From positions 1 through 22,899 of the IMG/VR virus record IMGVR_UViG_3300037245_000414: a stretch of DNA of 22,899 bases, one strand, 5' to 3'. Each line of letters opens with the position of its first letter. The stretch's first letter is position 1. Below are positions 6,168-16,451 of the stretch, one piece after another. A model generated the notes under the pieces. It ran no database searches, had not been told where the DNA came from, and saw nothing but the letters and a program-made list of their open reading frames with translations. The translations under genes and the position numbers were made by a program. This DNA is from a virus.

Positions 6168-8632
6168 TGGCCAAACGAAGTCGCGCGAACGAGCTGGTCT
6201 CCAAGTCGATTGACAAAGTTCTCAACGGAGTTAGCCAGCAGCCGCCCACGATCCGCTTCATGGATCAGTGTGAAGCGCAGGACAATATGATCTCGAAGGT
6301 TTCGGACGGGGTATCTCGCCGACCGCCCACTGAGCATGTTGCCCCGCTTGACATTAACCCCGTTCCGACCGAGGGCTACAAAGCCCACGTCCGCGCCCGC
6401 GACGAAGATACCCAACACCTCGTACTGATTGAGAACGGAAACATCCGAGTCTTCAATCTATTCACGGGAGTTGAGGCTACTGTCACTGACACCTCTGGCA
6501 CCTATCTTGACATCACTGGCGACGACGCTAACAAAGCCTTTGCCATCACCTCTGTCGCCGACTATTCCTTCGTCGTCAACAAAGAGACCACGGTGGCGAT
6601 GTCCACTGTGACTGACGCTGAAGCAACCCCGCCTCTGGTTAACGGCGTAACTCCCGCCCGTATCCACGAATTTCTGATCTACTTCTTTGAAGATGGAAAG
6701 GCCAGTGGATCAAACTGGCGTCACGATATTGGTGCCGTTGACACCGAATGGAACCTCACCAATACCGCCCCTACCCGTGGCGCTGAGCCCGGTGACATGA
6801 TCCTCCGCCTGACTGACCACGTTTACAACGCGACGAACTACCCGCGATGGGACTTCAACATCCCCAATATCAACGTACTTCACTGCTGGCAGGACACTGA
6901 CGTTGGTAACCCCGACTCCCTCACCGTTCCCGGCTACTTCTACAGTGATGAGGTCTACTCGTACATTGGCCCGCAGACTCAGCGGTTCTCTGACCTCCCC
7001 GCGAAAGGCGTGGATGGTCTGCTCACTGAGATCACCGGAGCCGATGGTAACGAAGAGAACAACTACTGGGTGATCTTTGATGAGGAGCTGAGTGCGTGGG
7101 TTGAGACTGTTGGCCCCGAGCAGCAGGACATCTTTGACGCCTCTACTATGCCTCACGTCCTCATACAGACAGGCGCGAGCACCTTCGACTTCAAGCCCCA
7201 AGACTGGGACGACCGCCTCAAAGGCGACGTTGACTCTGCCCCGGAGCCCAGCTTCGTAGGACGACAGATCACAGACGTGTTCTTCCACAAGAACCGCCTC
7301 GGCTTCCTCGCGGGAGAGAGTGCGGTTCTATCCGAATCCGGCGAGTTCTTCAACTTCTGGCCCACAACCGTCACTACCATCGTAGACTCTGATCCCATTG
7401 ACGCCGCCTGTACCAACAATCGTATCGCGCTGCTCGACCACGCTGTCCCCTTCGACCAAGAGCTGTACCTTTTCTCCGGTCACGGCGGAGTACAGAACGT
7501 GTTGAAGCAGGGCGGAGAGTCGATGACCAACGCCTCGGCTCAGATCGTTGAGGTGTCGGCATACCCCACATCTACTTCCGTGAAGCCCAGAGCGACCGGA
7601 CAGGGACTTTATTTCACCGTTGACCGCGGAGTATCTAGCGCTGTTTTCCACTACGTGGTGCAAGACGAGGGCCGTCCTGAAGCCTTTGACATCACCGCCC
7701 ACGTCCCCACTTACATTCCCAACAACGCCAGAGACCTCACAGTCTCCTCGAAAGAGAACATTCTGAGTATGTTCTGCGGCACCGATTCCAACACGCTTTA
7801 CACCTACTCGTTCTTCTTCGTGAATGGCGAGCGGGCTCAGAACTGCTGGTCAAAGTGGGACTTCGCTGATGACTACTCGATCCTCGCTGCTGAGTGGGTG
7901 AACGAAAAGCTCTACCTCGTGATCGAACGGACTGACGGGGTGTACCTCGAAGTCATCAATATCGCCACCCTCACGGATGGTGATTTGAACTTCCGCGTCC
8001 ACCTTGACTCCCTCTATGAAACCACTGGCGTCTACACTGTCGCCGACAACCTCACCACTTGGACACTCCCTTACGATTCTGACCCTGAGACCTACGGGAC
8101 CTTCCAAGCCATTCTGACCGACACCGACCACGGCGTCGAACTCGGCGCTGTCGTTCCCCTCACCTACCTCTCATCCACCGAGGTCACAGCAGAAGGGGAT
8201 CACTCCGCTGGAGCGGCCCACATCGGCAGGACCTACACGCACAACTATGAGTTCACCAAGCCTGTCATCACCGCCCCTGATGCGTCAGGCAGAGATCAAG
8301 TATCCGTAACACAGGGACGCCTACAAATCAAAAAGTTCAAGATTCTTACCAAGATGTCGGGTGGATTTGAAGCCCGCGTTACCAGCGACGAAGTGAACCA
8401 GAACGAAGTGGTCACTGCGGAAGCTGAGTACGTCTACATCTTCCCCTCCAAGATTGTTGGAGCGGGTACGGTGGGAAACTTCAATCCCAGAGAAGTCGAT
8501 GAATTTCTCTTTGACGTAGGAGTCGAAAGTACATATGCGAAAATCAGAATCACAGGATCGAGCCACCTACCCTTCACCCTCGTGGGAGCGGAGTGGGAGG
8601 GATACTACTCAGTCAGGGCGTCGAGGATTTGA
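6167..8632 (+). CDS. Tail tubular protein B (T7 gp12-like nozzle)
   Basis: The protein has 821 residues if it starts at ATG 6167. I prefer that start over the in-frame TTG at 6155 because GGAGGCGG (6157-6164) is a good ribosome binding site for it. The N-terminus carries the family hallmark: NGVSQQPPTIRF near residue 23, then MDQCEAQDNM and SRRPPTEHV. In T7 gp12 the same region reads as a GGISQQP motif followed by a KRPP motif. The rest is beta-rich (propeller and nozzle) with FVGRQITDVFFHKNRLGFL near 370, also typical. Six copies form the tail nozzle and contact the fibre anchors. Its last 98 bases are overlapped by the next gene. Confidence 0.96.
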   Translation: MAKRSRANELVSKSIDKVLNGVSQQPPTIRFMDQCEAQDNMISKVSDGVSRRPPTEHVAPLDINPVPTEGYKAHVRARDEDTQHLVLIENGNIRVFNLFTGVEATVTDTSGTYLDITGDDANKAFAITSVADYSFVVNKETTVAMSTVTDAEATPPLVNGVTPARIHEFLIYFFEDGKASGSNWRHDIGAVDTEWNLTNTAPTRGAEPGDMILRLTDHVYNATNYPRWDFNIPNINVLHCWQDTDVGNPDSLTVPGYFYSDEVYSYIGPQTQRFSDLPAKGVDGLLTEITGADGNEENNYWVIFDEELSAWVETVGPEQQDIFDASTMPHVLIQTGASTFDFKPQDWDDRLKGDVDSAPEPSFVGRQITDVFFHKNRLGFLAGESAVLSESGEFFNFWPTTVTTIVDSDPIDAACTNNRIALLDHAVPFDQELYLFSGHGGVQNVLKQGGESMTNASAQIVEVSAYPTSTSVKPRATGQGLYFTVDRGVSSAVFHYVVQDEGRPEAFDITAHVPTYIPNNARDLTVSSKENILSMFCGTDSNTLYTYSFFFVNGERAQNCWSKWDFADDYSILAAEWVNEKLYLVIERTDGVYLEVINIATLTDGDLNFRVHLDSLYETTGVYTVADNLTTWTLPYDSDPETYGTFQAILTDTDHGVELGAVVPLTYLSSTEVTAEGDHSAGAAHIGRTYTHNYEFTKPVITAPDASGRDQVSVTQGRLQIKKFKILTKMSGGFEARVTSDEVNQNEVVTAEAEYVYIFPSKIVGAGTVGNFNPREVDEFLFDVGVESTYAKIRITGSSHLPFTLVGAEWEGYYSVRASRI

Positions 8633-9104
8633 GGCATGGGCTCAGCCCGCTCGCCTCGAAGACGTGGCAGCCATTGAAGTCGAAGGGTTCCGTGTAGCGG
8701 ATGAGCGCGAGTGCTACTCCATGTGTGGAGACACTGCTGCCCTCCAGTGCTACAAAGCCTTGGACACCCCTGACGCCGATACTTTCACCATTATGGCGAA
8801 TGATTATCCCGTCGGGATGTTTGGCGTGGTGCCCAAGATTGATCTGGAGAGCGTACCCGGTCAGGGTATCGTTTGGTTCCTCGCCTCCAACGGACTCTAC
8901 GATGTCAAACGATCCTTCATCAAGCAGTGTCCCGTCTGGCTCACCCACCTCCAACGCTACTACCACCACGTTGAGAACTTCGTTCACATGGACAATACGG
9001 TAGGGCTCAAATGGGTTGAGTACCTTGGCTTCACGCTTGAGGGTGTGGTGAACCACGGAATCCTGGGGGAGAGATTTATGCACGTCACCAAAACACAACT
9101 TTAA
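8535..9104 (+). CDS. GNAT-like protein in the gp13 position (internal virion protein A)
   Basis: The gene stands between the tail nozzle gene and the gp14-like gene, where T7 has gene 13. The C-terminal half contains VHMDNTVGLKWVEYLGFTLE, the pattern of the last strands and helix of GNAT acetyltransferase folds (HxxNxxxxxxxxxlGF). It is preceded by IVWFLASNGL and IKQCPVWLTHLQ. The only ATG that works is at 8535, giving 189 residues and a 98-base overlap with the upstream gene; AGGAG at 8519-8523 precedes it by 11 bases. The residues resembling T7 gp13 appear to begin near residue 32, just where the upstream gene stops. GTG at 8664 is a less likely start because it lacks a ribosome binding site. 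T7 gp13 is needed for infectious particles; acetyltransferase activity is unproven. Confidence 0.85.
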   Translation: MRKSESQDRATYPSPSWERSGRDTTQSGRRGFEAWAQPARLEDVAAIEVEGFRVADERECYSMCGDTAALQCYKALDTPDADTFTIMANDYPVGMFGVVPKIDLESVPGQGIVWFLASNGLYDVKRSFIKQCPVWLTHLQRYYHHVENFVHMDNTVGLKWVEYLGFTLEGVVNHGILGERFMHVTKTQL

Positions 9105-9117
9105 GAAAGGAGCGCTT

Positions 9118-9726
9118 ATGCAGTGCCCGGTTACCATCGCCGTCATCACCGCGGCTGTAGCTATCAGCCAAGTGGTGCTGCAATACAAGATGCAACAGAA
9201 GCGAGCCAAGATCGCGCGTAACATCGCCGACCAAAAGGCGCAGGCTCAGTACACACAGTCCCGAAACCAAGCTACCCGCGCGGTCGCTCAAGAAGCTGAA
9301 GCAGCCGCGGCTGAAACAATTGAAGCGGCTGAGACCCTTGGACAGGTTCACAACTATCAGAATCGTGGTGACATGCAGATGGCCGCGCTCTCCCGACAGG
9401 CGTCGAGGATCGAGCAGGCAAACGCAGTCAGCCGAGATGTTCGTGTGGCCTCCGTGTACGGCGACGTGCGAGATGCCTACCGTAACATCCAAACTACTCA
9501 TCACGCGACCTACGCCCAGAACAAGGGACCGTCTACGGTTGGCCTTGCCATCGGTATTGTCGGCGGTGCTGCCTCCGGCTTGGCCGCTGGTATAAGCGCT
9601 GGCGGTGGTACAACGTGGGCTTCATGGAAGGGAGGAAGTGCGGCGACGAAGCCCACTGGCGGAGCAGTCTCAATGCTCAGCGCCTCGCTCCCCGCCTCCA
9701 CGGACTATGACTACACCCTCGCGTAA
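9118..9726 (+). CDS. Internal virion protein B (T7 gp14-like)
   Basis: The 202-residue protein has an N-terminal hydrophobic helix (about residues 5-22), then a long Ala/Gln/Glu-rich helical region (25-130). A glycine-alanine-rich hydrophobic stretch (STVGLAIGIVGGAASGLAAG, about 138-157) precedes a flexible tail. Length and layout match T7 gp14, which is ejected first and forms a channel in the outer membrane. AAAGGAG lies just upstream of ATG, and the gp15-like gene follows after 14 bases. The call rests mainly on position and architecture. Confidence 0.85.
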   Translation: MQCPVTIAVITAAVAISQVVLQYKMQQKRAKIARNIADQKAQAQYTQSRNQATRAVAQEAEAAAAETIEAAETLGQVHNYQNRGDMQMAALSRQASRIEQANAVSRDVRVASVYGDVRDAYRNIQTTHHATYAQNKGPSTVGLAIGIVGGAASGLAAGISAGGGTTWASWKGGSAATKPTGGAVSMLSASLPASTDYDYTLA

Positions 9727-9740
9727 ACTTAGGAGACAAG

Positions 9741-11675
9741 ATGGCCATTGATATTCGCAAGTACCGCTCTACGTCCGTCCGTGTCCCTACGATTGATGCC
9801 AGCACCGGACGACGTTACAACGAAGATCCGATTGGCACGGGCTTGGACCAGCTCCAACGCTTGCTCGCGTTTGGAACCGGCGTCTGGAAAGAGAAGCAGA
9901 ACGTGAAGGCTGAGCTTAACGCTGAGAAGCTCAAGGATATGTTCGCCGGCTATATCTCCTCGGATGGAGTGGAGGTGTCCAACCAACAGCTTGACGCCGA
10001 ATACTTTGCACAGACTGGAGCACACATTACTGACTTGCCGGGAGGGCAGATCAACTTGGACCGTGCAACCGGGACCAAAGCGGCGGTTATCGGTGTGAAG
10101 GACATGCACGCACAGTACGCCGATGGCGCGTTCAGAGACACAGGAGCGCAGGGAGTTCAAGAGGCATGGGACGCCCAGCATCAGACTCTCGTAGACGAAG
10201 GCCGGAACCCCGGTGAGATTGACAGCTACTATGCCAGCTCCGTGGAAGCTGTAACTAAATTGAAGGGCCTCGCACAGAAGCAGCTCACAGTCCGACAAGA
10301 CAACGAGAAGTTGGGGATCATCACGACCACCCTGACCGAACGGCTTGAGACTGACATGGACCACGACGAGACCGTAGCGGCGTTCCGAGAGTATGGACAG
10401 TCAGCGGTTGAGAATCTTCCCAATGCTACTGACGAAGAGCTTGAGCAGGGAGCACTGGACACCTTTAAATCATGGGCTACAGAGCCCCATAACCTTGATG
10501 AGGTCTCTCCGAGAGCTAAGGCCATACTTGAGTCTGGCGCAGTCTTTACATCCGCCGGCAAACGAACGCTGGACGCCATCGTTGACGCTGCTGAAATAGA
10601 TCAGGAGACCCGCGCAGGCATCCCCACAGTTGAGCAGGAAAACGAAATTCGCGCATTAGGGCCGCGGCTACAAAAGGCTTGGCTGGCAAACGACCAAGAG
10701 AAGATTGCCGAGCTGGCCAACCAAGCTATGGGCATCCACCAGAACTTCGGGATGTCATGGTCAAACGGCTTCATTGATGGTCTCGACAAAAACGACGCCT
10801 TCGGAAAGCAGGTCCAGAGAGGCTCGTCTGATGACGAACTCATCGCGCAAGGAATGGCGATCACACACTACACCTCAAATGGCCACACCGCCGCCCTTCA
10901 GGCTATGAACACCCCGCTTTACCAAATAGGACGGGGCTACACCGAAGCCGGCAAGAAGATACAAGAAAAACTGGACGCTGCGATTGCAACGCTGTCAGGG
11001 TTGGCTGAAGTACCCGGACGTGTGACCCGCTACGCCAAAGAGCAAGTCGAGGCTGACCCCAACATTGGAAATGACCTTGACCGTCCCGCTGATGCGGTTC
11101 CGTACAACGAAGAACTCGTCGGCGACCTGATGAACTACTACCTACTCAACCCGCGAGCGACTGAGGTTGACGGGCGAGATTTTGTCAAGAACCATATGAA
11201 GGACCAAAGGACGGAAGACACTCTGGCCGTGGCTCGTCGCAAAGAGAACCAAGGCACCCCCGCCACCCGAGAGATCGCCACCAACCGAGTTGAGAACGCT
11301 TCCAAGAGAGAAGCGGACACCAAGGACGCTCTGACGATAGCGAAGTCTGACGTTGTGAGTGAGGAAGGCGCGAAGACAGCATGGGTCCGAGCTAACGTCC
11401 GCGTTGGTCTCGGCGGTCAGATCCCCGAAGCCACTCCCGTGATGCCCGATGAGGAGTTGCTATCCCCCGCTGACTACCCAGATCAGCAACGTCTTGATGA
11501 CGCCAAATCAACAGAGCGCGAAGCGAGTCGAAACTGGCACACCGCAAGACGTGGCCTCAGCTTTGCAAACGAGCAGCTTACCGCGAAAGACCTACAACTT
11601 TCTCAGGACGCTAAACGTCAATCCCCTGACGCTCAGGTGATGGACGAAACTTACAACCAAGCTCTTCCTGAATAA
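9741..11675 (+). CDS. Internal virion protein C (T7 gp15-like)
   Basis: The 644-residue protein lies between the gp14- and gp16-like genes and is somewhat shorter than the T7 gp15 I remember (about 750). The N-terminus is basic, leading into a predominantly helical protein. The segment from TGTKAAVIGVKDMHAQYADG through FRDTGAQGVQEAW resembles the internal core protein family. The last 150 residues are highly charged and probably coiled coil. T7 gp15 forms the periplasmic tube with gp16 during ejection. TTAGGAG provides the ribosome binding site. I see no catalytic motif. Confidence 0.85.
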   Translation: MAIDIRKYRSTSVRVPTIDASTGRRYNEDPIGTGLDQLQRLLAFGTGVWKEKQNVKAELNAEKLKDMFAGYISSDGVEVSNQQLDAEYFAQTGAHITDLPGGQINLDRATGTKAAVIGVKDMHAQYADGAFRDTGAQGVQEAWDAQHQTLVDEGRNPGEIDSYYASSVEAVTKLKGLAQKQLTVRQDNEKLGIITTTLTERLETDMDHDETVAAFREYGQSAVENLPNATDEELEQGALDTFKSWATEPHNLDEVSPRAKAILESGAVFTSAGKRTLDAIVDAAEIDQETRAGIPTVEQENEIRALGPRLQKAWLANDQEKIAELANQAMGIHQNFGMSWSNGFIDGLDKNDAFGKQVQRGSSDDELIAQGMAITHYTSNGHTAALQAMNTPLYQIGRGYTEAGKKIQEKLDAAIATLSGLAEVPGRVTRYAKEQVEADPNIGNDLDRPADAVPYNEELVGDLMNYYLLNPRATEVDGRDFVKNHMKDQRTEDTLAVARRKENQGTPATREIATNRVENASKREADTKDALTIAKSDVVSEEGAKTAWVRANVRVGLGGQIPEATPVMPDEELLSPADYPDQQRLDDAKSTEREASRNWHTARRGLSFANEQLTAKDLQLSQDAKRQSPDAQVMDETYNQALPE

Positions 11676-11700
11676 TTAACCTCGGCATAGGAGTTCCAAT

Positions 11701-14700
11701 ATGGCTAACGAACATGACAGCTTTGACACCACCTACGCCGCCCGTGTAGAGGAGCGCGTCCGCATCGCGGAGCAAGAGGAAAGACTGCGAGAAGAGGAGG
11801 AGGAAGCAAAACTTACGAGGCAGGTGACCGAAGCGAAACGACGCGAAGAGGCGTCACAGCAGGCCCAGTCCGAAGCCGACGTAGCCTCCCAACTCGACTT
11901 GAGCCGCGGCGAAGAGCAGACCCTTGAGGACTTCGGAGACCCAACTGAAGAGCCCGCAGCCCTCTCCCCCGCTGATGCCGGCGACATCGCAGAGGAGGGC
12001 GAAGAGCTTACCCCCGTTGAAACAGACGAAGACCTCGCTGGTGAAGACTTTGAAGAGGCTGAGGCTGTAGACGAGACCAACATCTTCGGTGATATAGCTA
12101 CGGGCTTCCTTGGTGGCATCCGAGATGCAGGCGTCAACATCCTTCAGACGGTTGCGGACCTTGCCTCCCTCGGTCAGGCCGACGTAAACTTTGATGAAAT
12201 GATGCCCGACTTTGAAGAGCGCGAAGGGCTAGCACACGGCTTTGTACGCTCTACCACACAGTTTCTCACCGCCTTTCTCCCCGCCCTTGGTGCCATGAGA
12301 GGCCTCGCTTCGATCTCTAGGATCAGCAAGGCTCTGGCCGTGGGACGAGAACAGATGGCTACCCGCGCCCTCACTGGTAACTTCGCCATGAATATCGGCG
12401 CTGGCGCTGTCTCTGACTTTGCTGTCTTCAACCCGCAGGAGGCGCGGTTTGCTGACATGCTGGAGTCCTTGGACATCAGCAACCCCGTCACAGATTTTCT
12501 CTCGGTAGACCCGGATGACACCGCTATGGAAGGCCGTCTGAAGAATGTCATCGAAGGCGCTGGACTTGGAGCCGTCGGCGATATTATCTTCAAGGGCATC
12601 AGAGCTTCCCGAGACCCCAAGGCTCTCTGGGACGACATGATCCGTGGGGACGTGAACCCCCATGTCGCCAACGCTTACAAAGACATCGAAGACCGCGTGA
12701 TGGTAGGCAGGCAGGGCCTCGCAGAAGCGAAGCGTGTCCGCGACTTGGCAGTGCAAGCCAGCACTGGCGCTCCCAACCCCGGCATCGCCGCGGCACGAGC
12801 TGCTGAGCTGGACAAGCAAACCCTTTACAATGACCTGTTGGAGATCGAAGGTGAGATCACGCTGCGCAAGAAACGCGGCGGAAAAGCCCCCGAACTCCGT
12901 GAAGCACTCAAAGAGTTGCAGATCAGGAAAGAGTCCATCGAGTCTGGCATCCGCTACCTTGATGGGGCTGAGGCACAGGGCCGTTCCTTTGATGAGTATG
13001 TGGCTGCTGAGGAGGCTGACGCCGCCGCTTCCCAACCGCTGAAAGACATGCGTGCCGCCGATCCTGAGAAGTCTCTTGGCGTCGAAGAGGGACTGGCCGC
13101 GATGAATAAGGCCGCGGACACCAAGGTTGCCAACGCGACCAAGGTGGTCGAAGAGGCTGAGATGGCGTACCGCGACTTCCACAAGACTGTCGCCTACCGC
13201 TCGCCGAAGACCAAGGACCTCCGTGAGCGCCATGATAAGATGATGGACGAGTACGGATTCCCTGAGTCGGCTGAAGAGGTCAAAGCGATTCACCTTGCCA
13301 TCGACGCAAAGACTGGCACCACTGTAGCTCAAGAACGGGCACAGGCGCGTGTTGTCAGCGTGGGTGCTGGGCGCAAGGTTGATGCTGATATTGACGAAGC
13401 CATCCCCGGTGGAGCCACTCCGGTAGGCCCCGACTTTGGAAAGGCTGGAGCCGAAGGTGGCAAGATTGTCGAGGGTACCCGTGGCATCTTCAACATCCAC
13501 GAGGACGGAACGTACACTGTCAACGGCGTAGAGCTTGGGCGAGTCAATAAAGAGAAAGCTGAGAAGGGTATCCTGAACACTGCGGTGGCCTTCGATCCCA
13601 AGGACAGACAGCTTGTAGACATGATGACGCGAATCTTCGTGAACCGCAAGCATCGAGCGACCAAGCAAGACGTTGAGAACATGACGAAGATCTGGCACGC
13701 CAACCCCTACAACGCGCGTAAAGCCACCACTCCCAACGGCCTGACCCTCGCGGTTGCTGAGATTCACGGGAAGCTCGCTGAGCTGTACCCGGAGAACCTT
13801 AGACCCCGCAAGCAGAAGGACACGGAAAGAGCGGGCCGAAAGCTCGTTCAAGCGTGGGGCGTCAAGTACGGCGAGACCGACCCCGATCATGTCGAGGCTG
13901 TGATGAAGCGGTTGATCGACTTGGGCGGAGGCTTCGAGAACGCTGACCTTACGATCTCCACCGTGATGACGATGGAGGAGACCGCTGTCAGACAGATCGA
14001 CAAAATGGCCGACGACATTCTTATGGACCAAGCCGGCGCTGTCACTCAGTTCGACTTCATGGGCTACGTTCAGTCCCTCGCCACCATCATGCGTGTCAGG
14101 GATGGGATCGCTCACGAACTCGGCGCTGGTCTTTCAATGATGAAAAAGCGCTCGACCGCCGTGCAGATCAGCCAAGCGACGGTTGCACGAACGAACGATA
14201 TACCCATTGACCAGTTCATGATGGCAATTGAAGGTATGCCGATCAAGGAAATGGCGACGACTATGAAGGCGCTGTCTGGTAGTGGGCGACAAGGAATGAA
14301 GAAGGCCATCCGACAGATCGAAGGTGAGAACGCCAGCATCATGAAGATGGGCACAGAGTATTGGCTCAATGCCATCCTCTCCGGCCCCATCACACAGACT
14401 GTCAACGTTCTTTCCAACACGTTGGTCCCGCTCTTCACCCCCGCCGAGAAGATCATTCAAGGCGTATTCACTGGGAACCAAGACGTTGTGAATGGCGCTC
14501 TGAAAGAGTACGCCTCAATGACCGAGGGTTACCGAGCCGCTTTCCGAATGTCCGCTGATGCGCGAAGTGACTTTTGGACGAACATCAGCGAGCAGATGCG
14601 TAGCGTCCCCGGCGCTCAAGCCAAGGCTTACATCATCGCGCAGAGACATGGCCAAGATATGGGCGGTGTTTGGAAGTCCTTCATGACTGGGGAAGCCCAG

Positions 14701-16440
14701 CTTATCAAGGGTGCTGACCAGTTTGACATTGGTGACGCAGCCATCACGGCGCGTGGCATCCGCGGTAGGTACTTCAACAACGGCGAGGACGGCCCTCTTC
14801 AAGACGGCTCCCCCGGCGCAGCACTGGTCAACGGTGTTGGCAATCTCATCCGTATGCCCGGTCGCCTACTCACCACTGGCGACGAGCTGGCCAAGACTGT
14901 CAACTACCACATGGCCCTCAACCGCCTCAGCTTTGAGGACGCACTGGCACGGAAGCGTGCTGGTACCATCCTCACCGACGAAGCCTTTGACAACCACATG
15001 CGCAGCCTCGTCCGCGACGTACCGGATCACTTTCAGAACCAAAGTCTCGATGACGTGACTCGCACCTCGTATGCCGAGATGGACATGCTCGCAAAAGAGC
15101 AGGCGATGAGGAACACATTCACTGACCCGCTGAACGATGGCACCCTTGGTCAGTCAATCCAGCGTGCGGTTGTTGCTCACCCCTACCTCCGCTTTGCAGT
15201 CCCGTTTGTGCGGACCCCTGTCAACCTCCTCAAGTTCAACATGGAGAGGACCCCGCTCGTGGCCGTGTATACCCGCCGCTTCCGAGCCGCTCGCAAGGCC
15301 GCTCTCAAGGAAGGCGCAAATCAGGAAGACAAGGTAGCTTACCAAGCTGCCAAGACCCGCATGTTCGTGGGCACTGGTGTCTACCTCGGCATGTACGCCG
15401 CCGCAAGCAGCGGAGTACTGACGGGCAATGGCCCCTCAAACTTCGATGAGAGGACCGCCCTCCGAGCAACTGGATGGCAGCCCTACTCTGTCAAGATCAC
15501 GCAATCGGACGGTTCGACCAAGTACGTGTCTTATAACAGATCCGACCCGTTCGGTCTATTCATGGGCATCGCAGCTACAGCTTCCGAGCTGATGGGCTCG
15601 ATCAGTGAGAACGATAGGAACAACCTTGCTGAGTCGCTGATGGCCGCTCTCGCTGAGAGCCTCATGTCCAAGTCCTACTTCACCGGCATCACGGCCATTG
15701 TGGCCGCGCTTGACCGTCCTGACGAAAGACTTGGTGCAGTCGTGAGCAACCTCGGAGCCTCGTTTGTTCCCAACTTTGTATCCTCCATCAACAAGACTGG
15801 CCTCACCCCCTTCGCCGCCCCTGACGGTATCATGCGAGAAGCTGATACCCTCATGCAGAAAATCATGGCGAAGACCCCCGGTTGGTCAGACAGCCTCGCA
15901 CCCCGCCGCAACATCTTCGGTGAGGTGATCTCCTACGCGATGGGGTTCGGACCGGACACGTTCAGTCCCTTCCAGTCTCGTACCTCTGCCAACGACTCGG
16001 TGAACAAAGAGATCGCAAGGCTGGCGAAGGACGCGGACTTTGGTCTCAACATGGGTGCTTATGACAGCATCGGTGACATCGAGCTGACGGACTCACAGCG
16101 GGACAGGTACATTGTGCTGACCGCTGGTGACCCCAACCGAAATGGCTCCACCCTGCGGGATGACATTCGCAAGCTGATCGAGTCGAACAAGTACCAAGCA
16201 GCGGACGACGGACCTGACGGCAAGCAAGCCCTCATCAAGAGGCTTATCCGTAAACGGCGAACCCGCGCGCAGAACGCAATGAAGCGGGCTGACGCCGCCT
16301 TGGCACTCGCAATCAAAGAGCGAAGGCGGAGAGCCAACCTAGCCAAGAAGACGAAGCTCACTCGCCGGGCTGGTCAGCAGGGCAGATCGCCCAGTGACAT
16401 ACTCGCCGCACTCACAACCACACCTGATAAGTTCTCGTAA
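11701..16440 (+). CDS. Internal virion protein D (T7 gp16-like ejection protein)
   Basis: At 1579 residues this is the largest gene and ends the core protein block. Residues 1-135 are extremely Glu/Asp-rich and probably disordered or coiled. Next comes an amphipathic segment (FGDIATGFLGGIRDAG, about 129-144). A region ending AMEGRLKNVIEGAGLG (about 280-295) is widespread in large phage ejection proteins. EYWLNAILSGPITQTVNVLS (about 883-902), FVRTPVNLLKF (about 1170) and YSVKI with SYNRSDPFGLFMG (about 1266-1290) are further conserved parts. The C-terminal 100 residues are basic. T7 gp16 carries a lytic transglycosylase at its N-terminus; I see no such motif here. It probably spans the inner membrane during ejection. 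Its long in-phase antisense ORF is explained by codon choice. Confidence 0.93.
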   Translation: MANEHDSFDTTYAARVEERVRIAEQEERLREEEEEAKLTRQVTEAKRREEASQQAQSEADVASQLDLSRGEEQTLEDFGDPTEEPAALSPADAGDIAEEGEELTPVETDEDLAGEDFEEAEAVDETNIFGDIATGFLGGIRDAGVNILQTVADLASLGQADVNFDEMMPDFEEREGLAHGFVRSTTQFLTAFLPALGAMRGLASISRISKALAVGREQMATRALTGNFAMNIGAGAVSDFAVFNPQEARFADMLESLDISNPVTDFLSVDPDDTAMEGRLKNVIEGAGLGAVGDIIFKGIRASRDPKALWDDMIRGDVNPHVANAYKDIEDRVMVGRQGLAEAKRVRDLAVQASTGAPNPGIAAARAAELDKQTLYNDLLEIEGEITLRKKRGGKAPELREALKELQIRKESIESGIRYLDGAEAQGRSFDEYVAAEEADAAASQPLKDMRAADPEKSLGVEEGLAAMNKAADTKVANATKVVEEAEMAYRDFHKTVAYRSPKTKDLRERHDKMMDEYGFPESAEEVKAIHLAIDAKTGTTVAQERAQARVVSVGAGRKVDADIDEAIPGGATPVGPDFGKAGAEGGKIVEGTRGIFNIHEDGTYTVNGVELGRVNKEKAEKGILNTAVAFDPKDRQLVDMMTRIFVNRKHRATKQDVENMTKIWHANPYNARKATTPNGLTLAVAEIHGKLAELYPENLRPRKQKDTERAGRKLVQAWGVKYGETDPDHVEAVMKRLIDLGGGFENADLTISTVMTMEETAVRQIDKMADDILMDQAGAVTQFDFMGYVQSLATIMRVRDGIAHELGAGLSMMKKRSTAVQISQATVARTNDIPIDQFMMAIEGMPIKEMATTMKALSGSGRQGMKKAIRQIEGENASIMKMGTEYWLNAILSGPITQTVNVLSNTLVPLFTPAEKIIQGVFTGNQDVVNGALKEYASMTEGYRAAFRMSADARSDFWTNISEQMRSVPGAQAKAYIIAQRHGQDMGGVWKSFMTGEAQLIKGADQFDIGDAAITARGIRGRYFNNGEDGPLQDGSPGAALVNGVGNLIRMPGRLLTTGDELAKTVNYHMALNRLSFEDALARKRAGTILTDEAFDNHMRSLVRDVPDHFQNQSLDDVTRTSYAEMDMLAKEQAMRNTFTDPLNDGTLGQSIQRAVVAHPYLRFAVPFVRTPVNLLKFNMERTPLVAVYTRRFRAARKAALKEGANQEDKVAYQAAKTRMFVGTGVYLGMYAAASSGVLTGNGPSNFDERTALRATGWQPYSVKITQSDGSTKYVSYNRSDPFGLFMGIAATASELMGSISENDRNNLAESLMAALAESLMSKSYFTGITAIVAALDRPDERLGAVVSNLGASFVPNFVSSINKTGLTPFAAPDGIMREADTLMQKIMAKTPGWSDSLAPRRNIFGEVISYAMGFGPDTFSPFQSRTSANDSVNKEIARLAKDADFGLNMGAYDSIGDIELTDSQRDRYIVLTAGDPNRNGSTLRDDIRKLIESNKYQAADDGPDGKQALIKRLIRKRRTRAQNAMKRADAALALAIKERRRRANLAKKTKLTRRAGQQGRSPSDILAALTTTPDKFS

Positions 16441-16451
16441 GGAGTCCAGCT

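Noticed and set aside
12229-14115. 628-codon antisense ORF inside the gp16-like gene
   Set aside because: Its codons are exactly in phase with the sense codons, so its length only shows that the sense gene avoids TTA, CTA and TCA codons there. The predicted protein has no recognisable domain and no good ribosome binding site. The same explanation covers the in-phase antisense ORFs at 1827-2180, 4551-5168 and 6710-7288.
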